Positions 41,228 through 55,504 are shown, counted from the first letter of the stretch. The stretch: DNA of 64,000 nt from Adiantum capillus-veneris (GCA_014529385.2 CM043962.1:37913098-37977097), one strand, 5' to 3'. A program made the numbers and translations. The notes: a model not told the origin generated them from the sequence alone.

Positions 41228-43937
41228 TATGGTTGCTTCTTTGCCGCCTCTTGAAGCACCTGCCAAACATGTTTGTGAAGGCTGTATTTTGGGTAAGATG
41301 CAGCGTTCTAAGTTTCCAAAGTATGGTTCAGTTCGGGCCACATGCAGGTTGCAGCTTGTGCATAGTGATGTTTGTGGGCCCATGCAAACTCCGTCCTTGG
41401 GCAATTACCTGTACTTTGTGACTTTCATTGATGATTACTCCAGGCATGCATGGGTATTTCCGCTTAAAGCGAAGTCCGAAGTTTTTATGTGCTTCAAACA
41501 ATTTCTGGCTATGCCTGAAAATGTCTCGAAATGTACTATGGGCACCCTCCGTTCTGATCGAGGGGGGGAGTAAATGTCTCATGAATTTAATGCATTTCTG
41601 GCTAGTTGTGGGATAAAACACCAATGTACAGTGCCTTATACACCTCAGCAAAATGGTGTTGCTGAGAGGGAAAACAGGTCACTAACGGAAATGGCACGAT
41701 GTATGGTCAAAAGTCAAGCTTTGCCGCATTCTTTTTGGCTTGAGGCCATTATGTGTGCCACTTATGTACTTAACAGGTGTCCTACGAAAGCTTTGCAGTC
41801 TATTACTCCATATGAAGCATGGCATGATAGAAAACCTTCTAATGAGCACATGCGTGTTTTTGGCTGTTTGGCATATGCTTTGGTGCCACAAGTGTAGCGC
41901 AGAAAATTGGATGATAAGGCTGTCAAATGTATTTTTGTTGGTTATAGTGTTGAAAGCAAAGGTTACAGTTTGTATCATCCGCAAACAAAACGTATTCTGG
42001 TTTATCGGGATGTAGTGTTTGTGGAAGATTCTGTTCAGCCCTTGCTGTCATGTACTAGAGACAGTAATGTAAGCTCACAGGACATTTATGACACTTTGTT
42101 GCCTCTTTTCAGTGGTGGAAATACGAATGTAAGTTCCAATGAGGCAAATGTACAGCCTATGGGGGTTTCTGAAAATGTTCTAGATCATCCTATTACTGAT
42201 GCAGATGTACATGATGTACTTGATGAGGAAAGGGTTGAAAATGAGCAGGCTAGAGGTATGCCAAAATGGCTGGTGCACACTTTGCGTGACAGTAAATTGG
42301 ATGCACCTTTGTCTAGTCGTACTCGTTCAGGCTCTCGCCATGCATCTTATGCATCAGATTGTTATGCTTTGGCTGTGTCTAGCTTACATGATGTTGAGGA
42401 GCCTCTGTCTTTTGATGAAGCACAGAATTCAAAAAATTGGATGACTGCCATGCAATCAGAATATGATGCACTTATAGAAAATGACACATGGACTTTATGT
42501 GATTTGCCTCCTGGCAAAAAGGCCATTGGTACGAAGTGGTTTTACAAGTTGAAACGCAAGCCGGATAGTGAGATCGATTGCCATAAGGCTCGACTTGTTG
42601 CAAAGGGTTATGCACAACAAAAAGGCATAGATTATGAAGAGACTTTTGCTCCCACTTGTCGTATGACTACTGTGCGTTTTCTATGTGCATTGGCAGCTCA
42701 TTTTGGTTGAGATGTACATCAATCAGACATTGTTTCTGCTTTCTTGAATGGTGACATATTTGAGGAAGTTTATGTAACGCAGCCTCGCGGTTTTGTCATA
42801 AAAGGACAAGAGGACAAAGTGTGAAGATGTAAGAAGGCTTTGTATGGGTTGAAGCAATCTCCTCGTGCTTGTTATGAGAAAGCTGACACTCATTTGGCTA
42901 AACGAGGCTTTTGTAACAGTCCAATAGAAAGCACATTGTATGTAAAGCATGAGGGTGATGTACTTCTCATTGTGGTTCTTTATGTTGATGATTCGTTGAT
43001 CACTGGACCAAATGAGAGACATATTGCTGAATTTAAGGCTGATTTGAATGCTACTTTCAAGATGAAATATTTGGGGTTGTTGCATCATTACTTGGGTATA
43101 CAGTTTAAGCAGTGTGATGGTGGTATTGCCTTGTGTCAGAAAAGTTACATAGAGACATTGCTATGTAAGTTTGGACTTGAGGATTGCAAACCTATTGCCA
43201 CTCCAATGGAAACAGGTTTGAAGTTGAGTCTACATGATGCTGGCGATCCTGCTCTTGTCACTCTTTACCAAATTGTTGTTGACTGCCTCATTTATGTATG
43301 CAACACAAGGCCCAGTATTCAGTTTGCAGTCTCACAAGTCATCAGATTTATGCATAGCCCAGGGTCTAAGCATTGGCAGGCTGTCAAGAGTATTTTCCGC
43401 TACCTTAGCGGCACTTTACATCTTGGCTTGTTTTATCCCAAGGGGGGATCATTGCTGTCAGATTTACATGCTTTTTCGGACTCAGATTGGGCTGGTTGTT
43501 TTGACACGCGAGTGTCCACAAGTGGTTTTTGTTTCATGCTTGGTAGTTCATGTATATCATGGTTGAGCAAGAAGCAACCTATTGTGGCCACTTCGAGTTG
43601 TGAGGCTGAGTACAGGGGAGTCTTCACAGCTACGGTTGAGTGTGTATGGCTCAGACGCCTTATGGTTGATTTGGGTGTTGGACAGGACACTTCCAACACT
43701 ATCTACACTGACAGTCAGAGCGCATTGGCAGTTGCGAGGAACCCAATTTTTCATGCTCGCACAAAGCACATTGAGGTGCATTATCACTATGTCAGGGAGA
43801 GGCTCTTAGCAGGAGAGATCAACTTGGCTTATGTGCCAACACAGGACAACCTTGCAGATCTTTTCACAAAGGCATTGTCTCGTGAAAAGCTTGAAGCTTT
43901 CCGGAAAGGTTTGGGCTTACTCCCCTTTGTGGACTGA
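41205..43937 (+). pseudogene. pol: Integrase, RT and RNase H of copia A
   Basis: One frame runs for 2.7 kb with only four stops: TAA 41571-41573, TAG 41895-41897, TGA 42708-42710 and TGA 42822-42824. Integrase: HVCEGCILGKMQ (zinc finger end), VHSDVCGP (Asp), GTLRSDRGGE (Asp), QNGVAERENRSL (Glu). RT: WKFYKLKRK-type entry (TKWFYKLKRKPD), [25 protein letters not shown], catalytic VVLYVDDSLITG. RNase H: DSDWAGCFDTRVSTSG, SSCEAEYRG, TDSQSALAVARNP. It ends KAFRKGLGLLPFVD-like (EAFRKGLGL). Catalytic residues survive, so it died recently by point mutations. Confidence 0.93.
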
Positions 43938-44048
43938 TCGTGTCCTTAGTTCATGGCACTTCCCTTTACTCATGTGCCAGCTCTCGTTTACCGCATCACT
44001 CCAGGGGGGATTTGTTACCATATACATGTGGTAGTGATGTGTGTGAAC

Positions 44049-47000
44049 TCACTTTCTCCAATTTGGGTGAACTTTGGTGAGTGTCATCAAGTCGATTTAT
44101 ACTTATGGAAAACTCCAAGAGCTTAGTGTGCTCAAAAAATTGATTCGGACTCATTTTGGCCTTTGTTTACACTATAGGTAGTAACTGCACAACAATTTCG
44201 TCCTTTTGTGCAAATTTTTTGTTAGTGCAATTTTAGTCTCTTACAGTCCTCTTTGGGTTGTGCTACATAGCACGTGTTAGCTTTTGTTTGTGTTTCCTCT
44301 CCATAAGGAATTTTCACATCAGGTGCAGTTAATGGCCATGGCTGACAATAACACAAATGTTTTCAAGATGTTTGTTGCTGAGGATAAACTATATGGGGAT
44401 AACTACCCAATGTAGTCTTATTATGATGTTAGAGATGCGCAGACTCATGCATTGATTGCATTATCTATGAAGTTCACCATTACCCGTCACATTCGTTCAG
44501 CAAAATTAACAAAACAGACTTGGGATACTACGGCTGATATTTATGCAAGTCGTAATGAGGCTAAAATTGCATTGTTGCATAAAGGACACTAATGAGCAAC
44601 TCGTTTCTGACAGTTTAATTGTGTAGACTATTCTCGATGCATTGCCAGACTCCTACCAAACTTTTGATAGTACTTGGAGACTTATGACCCAAGGAAAACT
44701 TGAAGCTATCAAGTTTGATGCATTATGCACATTGTTGTTGCAAGAGTCACTTTCAAGAAAGAACATGACTAAACAACGTGCAATTGAACATGCTTTTGTT
44801 GTTGCTCAAAGAAAAGTTGGTAATTGCAATATAGCACTTCTCATGGTTCTTAAGTGAGTAGCAAATCACGTATTTCTAATGCTTTAGCTAGCAGCACCTT
44901 GTTTGGAAATTCTGATGAAAAAGGTAAGAAGAAGATGCATTGCCATTATTGCAAGGCTAATGATCACTTGATAAAGCAACGTCCTAAGTTGAAGGCAAAA
45001 GAGGCCAATAAGAAAGAGGTTGGATCCACCACAAGTGAAACTATTGTAGAATCTTTTGGGAATGGAGTTGATGTAGATGCAAAGTGGGAATTTAGTGCAA
45101 AGTGTAATTATGATCCTTCTGTCCATGATGCACGTATGTCAGTTGTTGCAGATTCACGTGTGGTACTTTGATAGTGATAATACAAAGCACATTACTTCGC
45201 CTTGTGACTTGTTTACCTCGCTTGAGTCTGTCCCTCATGGAAATACGGTTACTTGTGCCCAATGCATATTATCCAATCAAGGGAGTTGGAAAGATTGTGC
45301 CAATTGCTACGCATGGCAGTTCTTTCAAACTTGTTGATGCACGTTATATACTAGGGATAAAAAATAACCTTTTGTCTGTATCTGCACTTGCAAGATCTAG
45401 TCTTGTTCTTGATCTCAATTTTGGTTGATGAAATAGTTGTATCTGGCATTTGTGCCATGGGTTGTATAAGCTCACTTTGTACGACAAATGTGGGTAGAAT
45501 TTTGCAAATGTAGTTGTGGATTCAAAGGCTGTTTCAAATGAAAAACTTTGGCATGCATGTTTTGGGCCTATGATTTTTTATTTATTTTTTTGCATTATGT
45601 ACCAGGGATAAAAAAGAATCTTTGTCTGTATCTGCACTTGCAAGATCTGGTCTTGTTCATGATTTCAATTTTGGTTGATGAAATAGTTGCATCTGGCATT
45701 TTGTGCCATGGGTTGTATAATCTCACTTTGTATGACAAATGTGGGCAGAATTTTGCAGGTTTTTTTGTGTTTGCAAAAATTTGATATGGTTGCTTCTTTC
45801 ACGAAGGCTGTATATAATTAGGTAGGATACAACGCTCAAAGTTTTCAAAGGATTGTTTAGTAAGGGCTACATACAGGTTGCAACTTGTGCATAATGATGT
45901 TTGTGGGCCTATGCAAAATCCATCCTTAGGCAATTACCTATACTTCGTGACTTTCATTGATGATTACTCCATGCATGCATGGGTGTATCCGCTTAAAGCT
46001 AAGTTTGAAATGTTCATGTGCTTCAAGCAATTTCTAGCTATGTTTGAAACTGTCTCTAAATGTACTATGGACATCTTCCGTTCAGATTAAGGGAGGGAGC
46101 ATATGTCTCAAACAAGGCTTTTGTAATAGTCCAACTGAAAGAACTTTGTATGTCAAGCGTGAGGGTGATATATTTCTCATTGTCATTCTATATGTAGGTG
46201 ATTTGTTGTTGACTACTGGTCCGAATGAGACAGACATTGCTAAATTCAAGGCTGATTTGAATGCTACTTTCAAGATGAAAGACTTGGTGTTTTTGCATCA
46301 TTACTTGGGCATACAATTTGAGCAGTGTGATGGAGGTATTTCCTTGCGACAAACAAGCTACATAGAGAAATTATTATGTATGTTTGGACTTGAGGACTTC
46401 AAACCTGTTGCTACTCCAATGGAAACAGGTTTAACATTGAGTTTCCATGATGTCAATGATCTTGCCAATGTCACTCTTTATCAGATTGTTGTTGGATGCA
46501 TTATTTATGTATGAAATACAAAGCCAAATATTCATGCACTTTACGTCTTGGGCTGTTTTATCTCAAGGGGGGATCATTGCTGCCAGATTTGCATGATTTT
46601 TGACTCAAATTGGGCTAGTTGTTATGACATGCAAGTGTCCACAAGTGGTTTCTTGTTTCATGCTTGGCTGGCTGATCAAGATGCAACCTACTATGGACAC
46701 TTTCAATTGTGAATCTGAGTACAAGGCATTCTTCACAGCTACGATTGATTGTGTATGGCTCAGATGCCCTATGGATGATTTGGGTGTTGGATAGGACATT
46801 GCCAACATCATCTACACTAACAGTCAGAGTGCATTGGTAGTTATGAGGAACTCAATTTTTCATGCTGGCATAAAGCACTTTAAGGTGCATTATCACTTTG
46901 TCAGAGAGAGTCCTCTCAACAGGAGAGGTCAACTTGGCTTATGTGCCGACACTAGACAACCTACAGATTTGTTCACGAATTTAGGGGTTTTTTTCCTTTG

Positions 47001-47139
47001 TGCATTGTATATACACCCATCATTTTAAAGCTATCTTATCTTTCCATTGTGCACTAAGCAATATACTCTATGTTGTGTGCCTTGAGCTTCTTCATCTTGT
47101 CAAAGTTGTCTGTGTATCCTTGTAACCCTATTTCCAACA
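44049..47139 (+). pseudogene. Internal region and 3' LTR of copia B (heavily decayed)
   Basis: Leader 44049-44333, gag start at 44334 (MADNNTNVFKMFVAEDKL-like), zinc knuckle CHYCKANDHLIKQ with Cys to Arg at the end, protease and pre-integrase in pieces, and integrase to 46085. An internal deletion of about 1.3 kb then joins integrase (46105) to RT (KQGFCNSPTERTLYV). The catalytic YVDD is YVGD. RNase H ends at about 46975 and jumps into the LTR remnant. Stops and shifts throughout. A tandem duplication of 45349-45500 at 45598-45758 adds to the damage. Confidence 0.88.
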
Positions 47140-47144
47140 AATGG

Positions 47145-47400
47145 GAGTCTGTTTGCATTTTTTCTCATGGAAATACAAATGGACTTCAAAAACAGCTTGC
47201 ACTCTTGCCGTTTATGTGTTGCCGCTTTGCATACGGCTAAACTATCAATATGGACAAGGGTAAGCTGTGCACAAGCCATTCTTAAAGTTTGTTTTGTGTT
47301 TTTTCTCATGGAAACGCAAATGTACTTCAGAATCAACTTACCCTCTTACCATTTTTGCTTGCCTCTTCGCCTGCTTATCGCTTCGCATATAGACCCTATC
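47145..47400 (+). repeat. Repeat with CATGGAAATACAAATGGAC motif, right of copia B
   Basis: It matches the left-side repeat at 38440-38779 (TTTTTCTCATGGAAATACAA, ATGGACTTCAAAAACAGCTT, GCATACGGC) and contains a second, diverged unit at 47290-47340. Continuation of the same old repeat beyond the insertion. Confidence 0.75.
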
Positions 47401-47479
47401 ACTAGTGAGATTTGGGCAGGTGAGAATGGTAGGAAGGTGACTACTACCATGCAAAGCTTCTGCTTTTGGTATTTTGTCG

Positions 47480-48060
47480 CCACCTCATGAAGAAAGGGAA
47501 AGAAATACCTGCAGAGCTCAAAAAAAGTAATCAACGTGCTTTATAACGCATTTAACGTGGAGAGTGTGGAGCATCATTTCTCCACCAAAATGGATGCACA
47601 CACATATGCACAACTACTTGAAGCACAAGCGCATAGAGGTATACAAAGCATTGAAGATCGACACGTCCAAGCCATCTTGGCTCGACAAGGAAAACATGAA
47701 GAAAGATAAGAAGGAATTACACGATAATCCCAACAAGTACAAGCAACAAAAAGACGTAGCAAAGCTGCGAGTGGAGTCAAGAGTTCACACCACTTGGGCA
47801 GTGGTGGATGGGCGAGCTTCGAGGGCGATTTTGTAAGTACAAATGCATTTAATTTAATTTTTGTAAGTAATTATGATTTAATTTTTGTGATCAATTGCTT
47901 AATTTAATTTTTGTGCTGCTTTCAATGTTTTTTAATAGAGGGAGATGACAAATCGCTAGCCTACCCCGTTCGAGCGCAGTTGTGGTGCAAGCCACGGTCT
48001 TGCTGTGCTCATAGAGATTTTCAGATCTTGACCTGGCGAGATATGGCGTACAAATTTTAT
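47480..48060 (+). CDS. Unassigned possible two-exon coding fragment
   Basis: A frame at 47564-47836 encodes MHNYLKHKRIEVYKALKIDT, KPSWLDKENMKKDKKELHDN and a segment ending HTTWAVVDGRASRAIL. It ends at GTAAGTAC, a good 5' splice site. After a T-rich AT stretch, TTTTAATAGAG (about 47930-47940) could be the acceptor, and the frame then stays open for about 40 codons (LAYPVRAQLWCKPRS). The layout recalls plant CACTA/Spm-type (Transposase_24) proteins with 'KP.W...HTTG', but the motif match is weak. I do not assign a family. Confidence 0.3.
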
Positions 48061-48616
48061 TAGTAGTTTCATTTTTGTTAAACTATATGTTAGTATATTG
48101 GGTTGTTAACTAAAATTTCTTTATTGTCACTTTTTTGTTTTGTAGAATTCGACTCGAATGTCGTTATGAATGAGGAGGGGACCTTCAATCCAAAGTAGTG
48201 CACTCATGGGCTACCATATCTTTTAATTTTATGTTCATGTATCTATTGGAGATAATACAATTCTCCCATTTTGTACCCAAACATTCTATTTAGTGTTTAT
48301 ACGTTGTTTTAGTTTGAGGCATGCACCCACTTTTGCTCTGTATATATCCTTTCACACTCTAAACAAATCTTTTTACCTGCCGCATTGGCAATCCCTTGTA
48401 CATATGCATTTGTATCAATGAACACAAATTATTTTCAAATGTTGTGTCATCTCAATGTTTTCATTTTAAGTTGGTGTTGATCAATTTGTTATTCTTTTTG
48501 AAAGTTAAAATTTGCTTACAATGGAAAATTTGTTATTCTTGGTCTTGCCACCCCAAAATTTTTGTACTTGCAGGCATTGATATACGCGTTGGTATGTATA
48601 GTTATGCAACATCAAT
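48061..48616. other. AT-rich, nothing recognised
   Basis: T-rich sequence with stops in every frame. No coding motif. Confidence 0.55.
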
Positions 48617-48700
48617 ATCATAATCGATATAGGCAAGAATATCTATGTCATTGTATGAACATAATGACATAGATATCGACGCCTATATTGACGTTTTGAT
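48617..48700. repeat. Inverted repeat, hairpin
   Basis: Perfect 14-bp arms ATATCTATGTCATT (48639-48652) and AATGACATAGATAT (48663-48676) are separated by a 10-base loop. Pairing continues outwards through ATATAGGC (about 48627-48634) and GCCTATAT (48681-48688), and further imperfectly to about 48617 and 48700. Could be a MITE or a small-RNA-producing foldback. Confidence 0.88.

Positions 48701-51378
<2,678 letters not shown>

Positions 51379-51414
<36 letters not shown>
51379..51414 (+). repeat. (CT)n microsatellite
   Basis: Perfect CT tract of about 36 bp. Confidence 0.96.
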
Positions 51415-51416
<2 letters not shown>

Positions 51417-51874
51417 GCACAAATCTCTTGGACTCCTCTTCACCTTTGAGAATCTCCATGCAAAGGAGCACGCGCTGGCCCCTCCCCCCCCTCACTCTCT
51501 CTTGTGTTGAGGAGGGCCTACCCACATGGTCGAGGGCGGTACTTGCTGTGACATCTTCATGTGTGTGTTCCCTGGTCTCGAGGGGGTGTCATAGATTCTA
51601 GTGCACAACGTGTTGACAATGCTTGTTTCATTTGCATGCCTCCAAAATGCCACATCAATGGCATTTGGTACTAACCTCTTGGTCTGTATTGCTTAGAAAA
51701 CTTATAAATTGACCAAAGACGAAGAACTTATCAATTTGGAAAGCCGCGACCAAGAGGTTAGTAAATAGAAGGGTAGGCTAGTATTCATTATCATCAACAT
51801 TTTTTCACAAAACTCACAGTTTCCTTTTCAACTTGTTTTTCTTGTTTGTGTGCTCGTTGTAATAACTTCTCATC

Positions 51875-51875
<1 letters not shown>

Positions 51876-51908
<33 letters not shown>

Positions 51909-52241
51909 GCAAATTCGAAACAGACCAAGATGTCAACTGTCTAATTCAACAGGCCGACAAGAGAGGAACGCGCACTCTTTTCACTACACTTGCCATCTTC
52001 ATCTTCAGATCTCTTCGTTGCAACCAGCTCTCTTCTTTACTACGCTATGGCTGCTGCAAAACGTTAGGGTTTGTGGCGTGAGGACGCAATGCTCAGTACT
52101 GCAGCTAAGGAGGAATCTTCTTCGGCGGTTCCGTCCCCTACGACACCATCGCCTCCCCCTCCCCCTCCTACAGCTTCGGTAGCCGCAACAAGCACATCTG
52201 TAGCTGTTGATGACAAAGTTACTGCTCCAGGTGTGTGTGCG

Positions 52242-52279
<38 letters not shown>
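51876..52279 (+). repeat. (GA)n microsatellites at both ends
   Basis: GA tracts at about 51876-51906 and 52243-52279. Between them, frames at 52071-52325 encode Ser/Thr/Pro-rich sequence (SPTTPSPPPPPP) without a domain I know. A GGTGTGTGTGCGTATGAG junction precedes the second tract. Confidence 0.85.
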
Positions 52280-52281
<2 letters not shown>

Positions 52282-52585
52282 TTTTTATATTTACTGTAAT
52301 GGCTGACGCTCAAATACACATTTGAAAGTTTATTACTGATTCAAGAGCCAAGGATGAAGAGTGTTCATTTGACAATCGTGAACTATGCAGCAATAGCAAT
52401 ACCAAGCATAGCAATTCTGGCGTAGCATGCCACTGTTACAGCAACTAGATGGACAATATTGGTCACAAATATCAATGTTGGTATTATAGATTTTTCTGCA
52501 CTCGTCTATTATCGTTTTCAGAAGCTAGTGGAAAATATGCATATGGAACATGTTGTCAAAGTTGATGATGTGGAAGCGTCGAGGC

Positions 52586-52589
<4 letters not shown>

Positions 52590-52643
<54 letters not shown>

Positions 52644-52903
52644 TGAATCAGCCAATCTTGGCCATGAATAACTGATCATGATACAATGGGGGCAATGGGT
52701 TGTTTATATACCCACCTCAGTAAATTGTCCTACCCAGACTTTGACAAATAAGTAAAATAAATACTAAAAGCCAAAATAAATATTCGGATCACATTGGGCT
52801 ATTCACTTGAGATGCTACTAACTTTATAACACCCTCTCTGTAGCTCATAGTGACAAGTTGATGAAGAAGCTACCATGGACAACCTAGCAACACTGGTCAT
52901 GTT

Positions 52904-52953
<50 letters not shown>

Positions 52954-53280
52954 CTGAATTAGTCAATGGCAATGGATAACTGATTATGATACAATGGGGG
53001 CAATGGGTTGTTTATATACCCACCTCAATAAATTGACCTACCCACACTTTGACAAATAAGTAAAATATATACCTAAAGCCAAAATAAAATTTGGGATCAC
53101 ATCGGGCTATTCAGTTGAGATGCTACTACCTTTAACACCCTCTCTGCAACTCATAGTGAACATAAATAGTGAGACTAAGTAGTTGAGATGCTACTACCTT
53201 TAACACCCTCTCTGCAACTCATAGTGAACATAAATAGTGAGACTAAGTCGATGAAGAAGCTACCATGGACACCCCAACAC
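52590..53280 (+). repeat. Tandem duplication, two units, with nested 68-bp repeat
   Basis: Unit 1 (52590-52905) and unit 2 (52906-53280) both start with a GA tract, then GATACAATGGGGGCAATGGG, TTGTTTATATACCCACCTCA, TTTGACAAATAAGTAAAATA, CACCCTCTCTG and GAAGAAGCTACCATGGACA. Unit 2 has gained a perfect 68-bp tandem duplication (53113-53180 and 53181-53248). TTTATATACCC is TATA-like, so this could be LTR-derived. Confidence 0.9.
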
Positions 53281-54059
53281 CGGTCATGTTGGATATACCT
53301 TGGCGGATTTGCTACCTCCAACTTTTTACCTTAGAGGAATGCCATCTTGAGCATCAGTTGCCTAAATCCAAACATTCTGAGACAATGAACTTTGAAACAT
53401 ATCCTGTCCATAGTTCGACCAACAACAATGGATTGGTGCACTTATCCATGGTGTTTTAGATATGTCTGATCCTACCTGATGCATGTGCCTTGAACTTTGA
53501 CCCACGGGTTCAAACATCGATAACTTGAACTTCAACAAAAGGCTCCAAATTATTTATAGGGAGCACTGCTTGCCCCTCTTTGCCACTCACAAGCCTCTTT
53601 TTGGCTGAAGCTAGTGGCGGCAATGGCCTCAGGACTAGAAATCTGGCGTTGTGGCCACTGTTGTTGCCACCATTTGTGCCATGCCGATCTCCTCTATCAA
53701 GTCTTTATCACTGCTATCTTTGTCTAGCTTACCTTTGCCCTTGTCTTTTTGTGAGTTCTTGCTTTTGTCTTTGGCGTTGCATTCTAAGCCAAATAAAGCG
53801 TTTTCTTACATTTATAACAACAATGCTCGGACCTCGTGGGTACTGAGACAGCTAACTAAGGGTTGGTATTGTCACAAGACGGGCACCACGTGCCAATAGA
53901 AAAGAACACACTGAACAGACTTTTAGCACTTTAATAACAACTGAACTAAAAGAGAGAGAGACAACACGCGACACGGAGTGGCGGAATTCCACCCCAGAGA
54001 GCATTGGCCCCAAACCTTGGCGCCCCTTTTGGTATTTCTTTATATTGCATCAACGCAGC
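53281..54059. other. Unassigned; part related to 54545-54645
   Basis: 53725-53815 (CTAGCTTACCTTTGCCCTTG, TTCTTGCTTTTGTCTTTGGC, AGCCAAATAAAGCG) is a diverged direct copy of 54545-54645. No protein motif. Confidence 0.5.
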
Positions 54060-54345
54060 ACATTACAAGCTGGTACTCCAGACTCTGTACCTTCTCTAGG
54101 AAGCATGCCAGAGAATGAGCCCTAACTTCATATTTAAAGGCCCTTGGCGTAAAAAGCAATTATAGTGAAAAGCCTTCAAACTCAAAAGCATCTGGTCCAA
54201 AAGCAAAGCGAAAAAGCTGCCAGTGTAAATCACGAAAATCTGTACAGCTTGCCATGTCATCAACCAGCGCAAAACGTGAAAATCCGTACAGCCTGCCACG
54301 TCATCATGCCAGCGTAATTTCCGAAAATCTGCCACATCATTAGTT
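54060..54345 (-). repeat. Inverted-repeat arm with short tandem units (left)
   Basis: It contains CTCAAAAGCA, CCAAAAGCA and, two to three times, a unit of about 44 bp reading CGAAAATCNGTACAGCNTGCC, CGTCATCA (54225-54340). Reverse-complement related to 54890-55260, where CTTTTG, GGCA and GACGTGGC motifs occur in reverse order. Oriented minus by its TATA-like ATTTAAAGGCCC. Confidence 0.65.
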
Positions 54346-54889
54346 TTTCCGTGTGTGCGGGTCTTGCTTTATTTTAATCCTTTATGTCACTTGGGGCCCC
54401 ATCGGACGGGGTCCCCATAAGTTGGTAGGACTTCTTCTTCTATTACTTGTTCTCTTAGGGTTTAGGCCCCTCGGCCAGCATCTGCAAGTTAGCTCCATTC
54501 TTTAGGGTTTTGACACGTCAGCAGTTTGTTACAGGTATTGTGGTCCTTGTTAAGCTTGCCTCTGCCTTTATTCTTTAGCGAACTCGTGCTTTTGCTTTTG
54601 GCTTCATAATCTCGAGCCAAACAAATTGAGGGCTTTCTTGAGAACTTCGCCCGTGCATAGGCCGCTAAGTGGGAATTGTCGATCCGCTTTGCGTAGCCGA
54701 TAGTTGGTGTTGGTCATCACTATTGCTGGCGCTTGAGCAAGGGGGGCCATGTTGAAGTTGCAAGATATGGAAAGCTACCTCCTTCTTGTACTCCAAACCG
54801 GGCCTTAGAGATTCCCAGCCGCTCCACAAACTCTTCGGAAATTTTGAGATTTGAAATCCTCCCCTTCCAAGCCGCTCCTCAAAGCTCTC
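54346..54889. other. Spacer of the inverted pair, no gene
   Basis: It includes the 54545-54645 direct copy of 53725-53815. The frame at 54665-55096 (minus) has no recognised domain. Confidence 0.45.
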
Positions 54890-55260
54890 CAAAAAATCTA
54901 TGGAAGGGGACTCCATGTCACAAACTGATGACGTGGCAGTACTGCCCGGACAAAGGCTGACGTTGACATGGCAACAGGACAGTACGGATGTTGATGTGGC
55001 AACATGGAAGTACGGACGTTGACGTGACAACAGAATTGTACGGGACCCAAATATTGCGATGGCTGATGATGTGGCATACTGTTTGGATTTCTGCAAATTG
55101 TGCTAAGTGCTTTTGCTGGCAAATTTTTGATCTGTTGCTATTGGGACTACTTGCTTTTGAGTTAGAAGCTTTTGGGGCTCTGCTTATAGGGCATCCCTTG
55201 TAAGAATAAATAAGCCCAAGGGGCCTCACTCTTCAGAGCATCTGGACGTAGAGTCTGAGA
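54890..55260 (+). repeat. Inverted-repeat arm with 28-bp tandem units (right)
   Basis: Three units of about 28 bp, GTTGACATGGCAACAGGACA, GTTGATGTGGCAACATGGAA and GTTGACGTGACAACAGAATT, stand at 54961-55045. TTGCTTTTGAGTTAGAAGC and AATAAATAAGCCCAAGGGGC follow. The reverse complement of the whole resembles 54060-54345, so two related, promoter-like sequences face opposite ways. Confidence 0.65.
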
Positions 55261-55420
55261 GTAGAGGATCCCTTCGTTGAGTACACCTTCTGAGCTGGTG
55301 TTCTTGGTGTAGTCGTCTTCTTCAAAGCTGACTTCAGAGGTGAATGGATGTCACTGGTTTGGGCACTCCAAGCGAGAAATCAATAGCAACACGAACAGAA
55401 ACTTCAAAATTACTGAACTT

Positions 55421-55423
<3 letters not shown>

Positions 55424-55501
<78 letters not shown>
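55424..55501 (+). repeat. (GA)n microsatellite
   Basis: Perfect GA tract of about 78 bp. Confidence 0.97.

Positions 55502-55504
<3 letters not shown>

Larger units (their letters stand above)
39068..44048 (+). mobile_element. Ty1/copia element A, nested in copia B
   Basis: LTR2 39068-39294, PBS TTGGTATCAGAG at 39296, full gag-pol to 43937, polypurine CCAGGGGGGA (44001-44010), and a 3' LTR cut down to 36 bp (44013-44048, TGTTACCATATACATGTGG start). The downstream sequence resumes the leader of copia B exactly where the leader of copia B stopped before LTR2 (CCTGCTCA / TCACTTT). So A inserted into B's leader, then most of A's 3' LTR was deleted. Confidence 0.88.
38780..47139 (+). mobile_element. 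Ty1/copia element B, host of the nested copia A
   Basis: The outer element: 5' LTR 38780-39004, leader 39005-39067, interrupted by copia A (39068-44048), internal region resuming at 44049, and a truncated 3' LTR at about 46979-47139. LTR1 and LTR4 share diagnostic bases (CTATCTTATC, AAGCAATATACTC, CTTCTTCATCTT) not found in LTR2, proving the pairing. Left flank AATGA (38775-38779) and right flank AATGG (47140-47144) are a probable target duplication with one mismatch. Confidence 0.85.

Noticed and set aside
42723-43088. Minus-strand ORFs inside copia A and other elements
   Set aside because: They overlap conserved plus-strand RT or integrase motifs and are shadows of the real frame.
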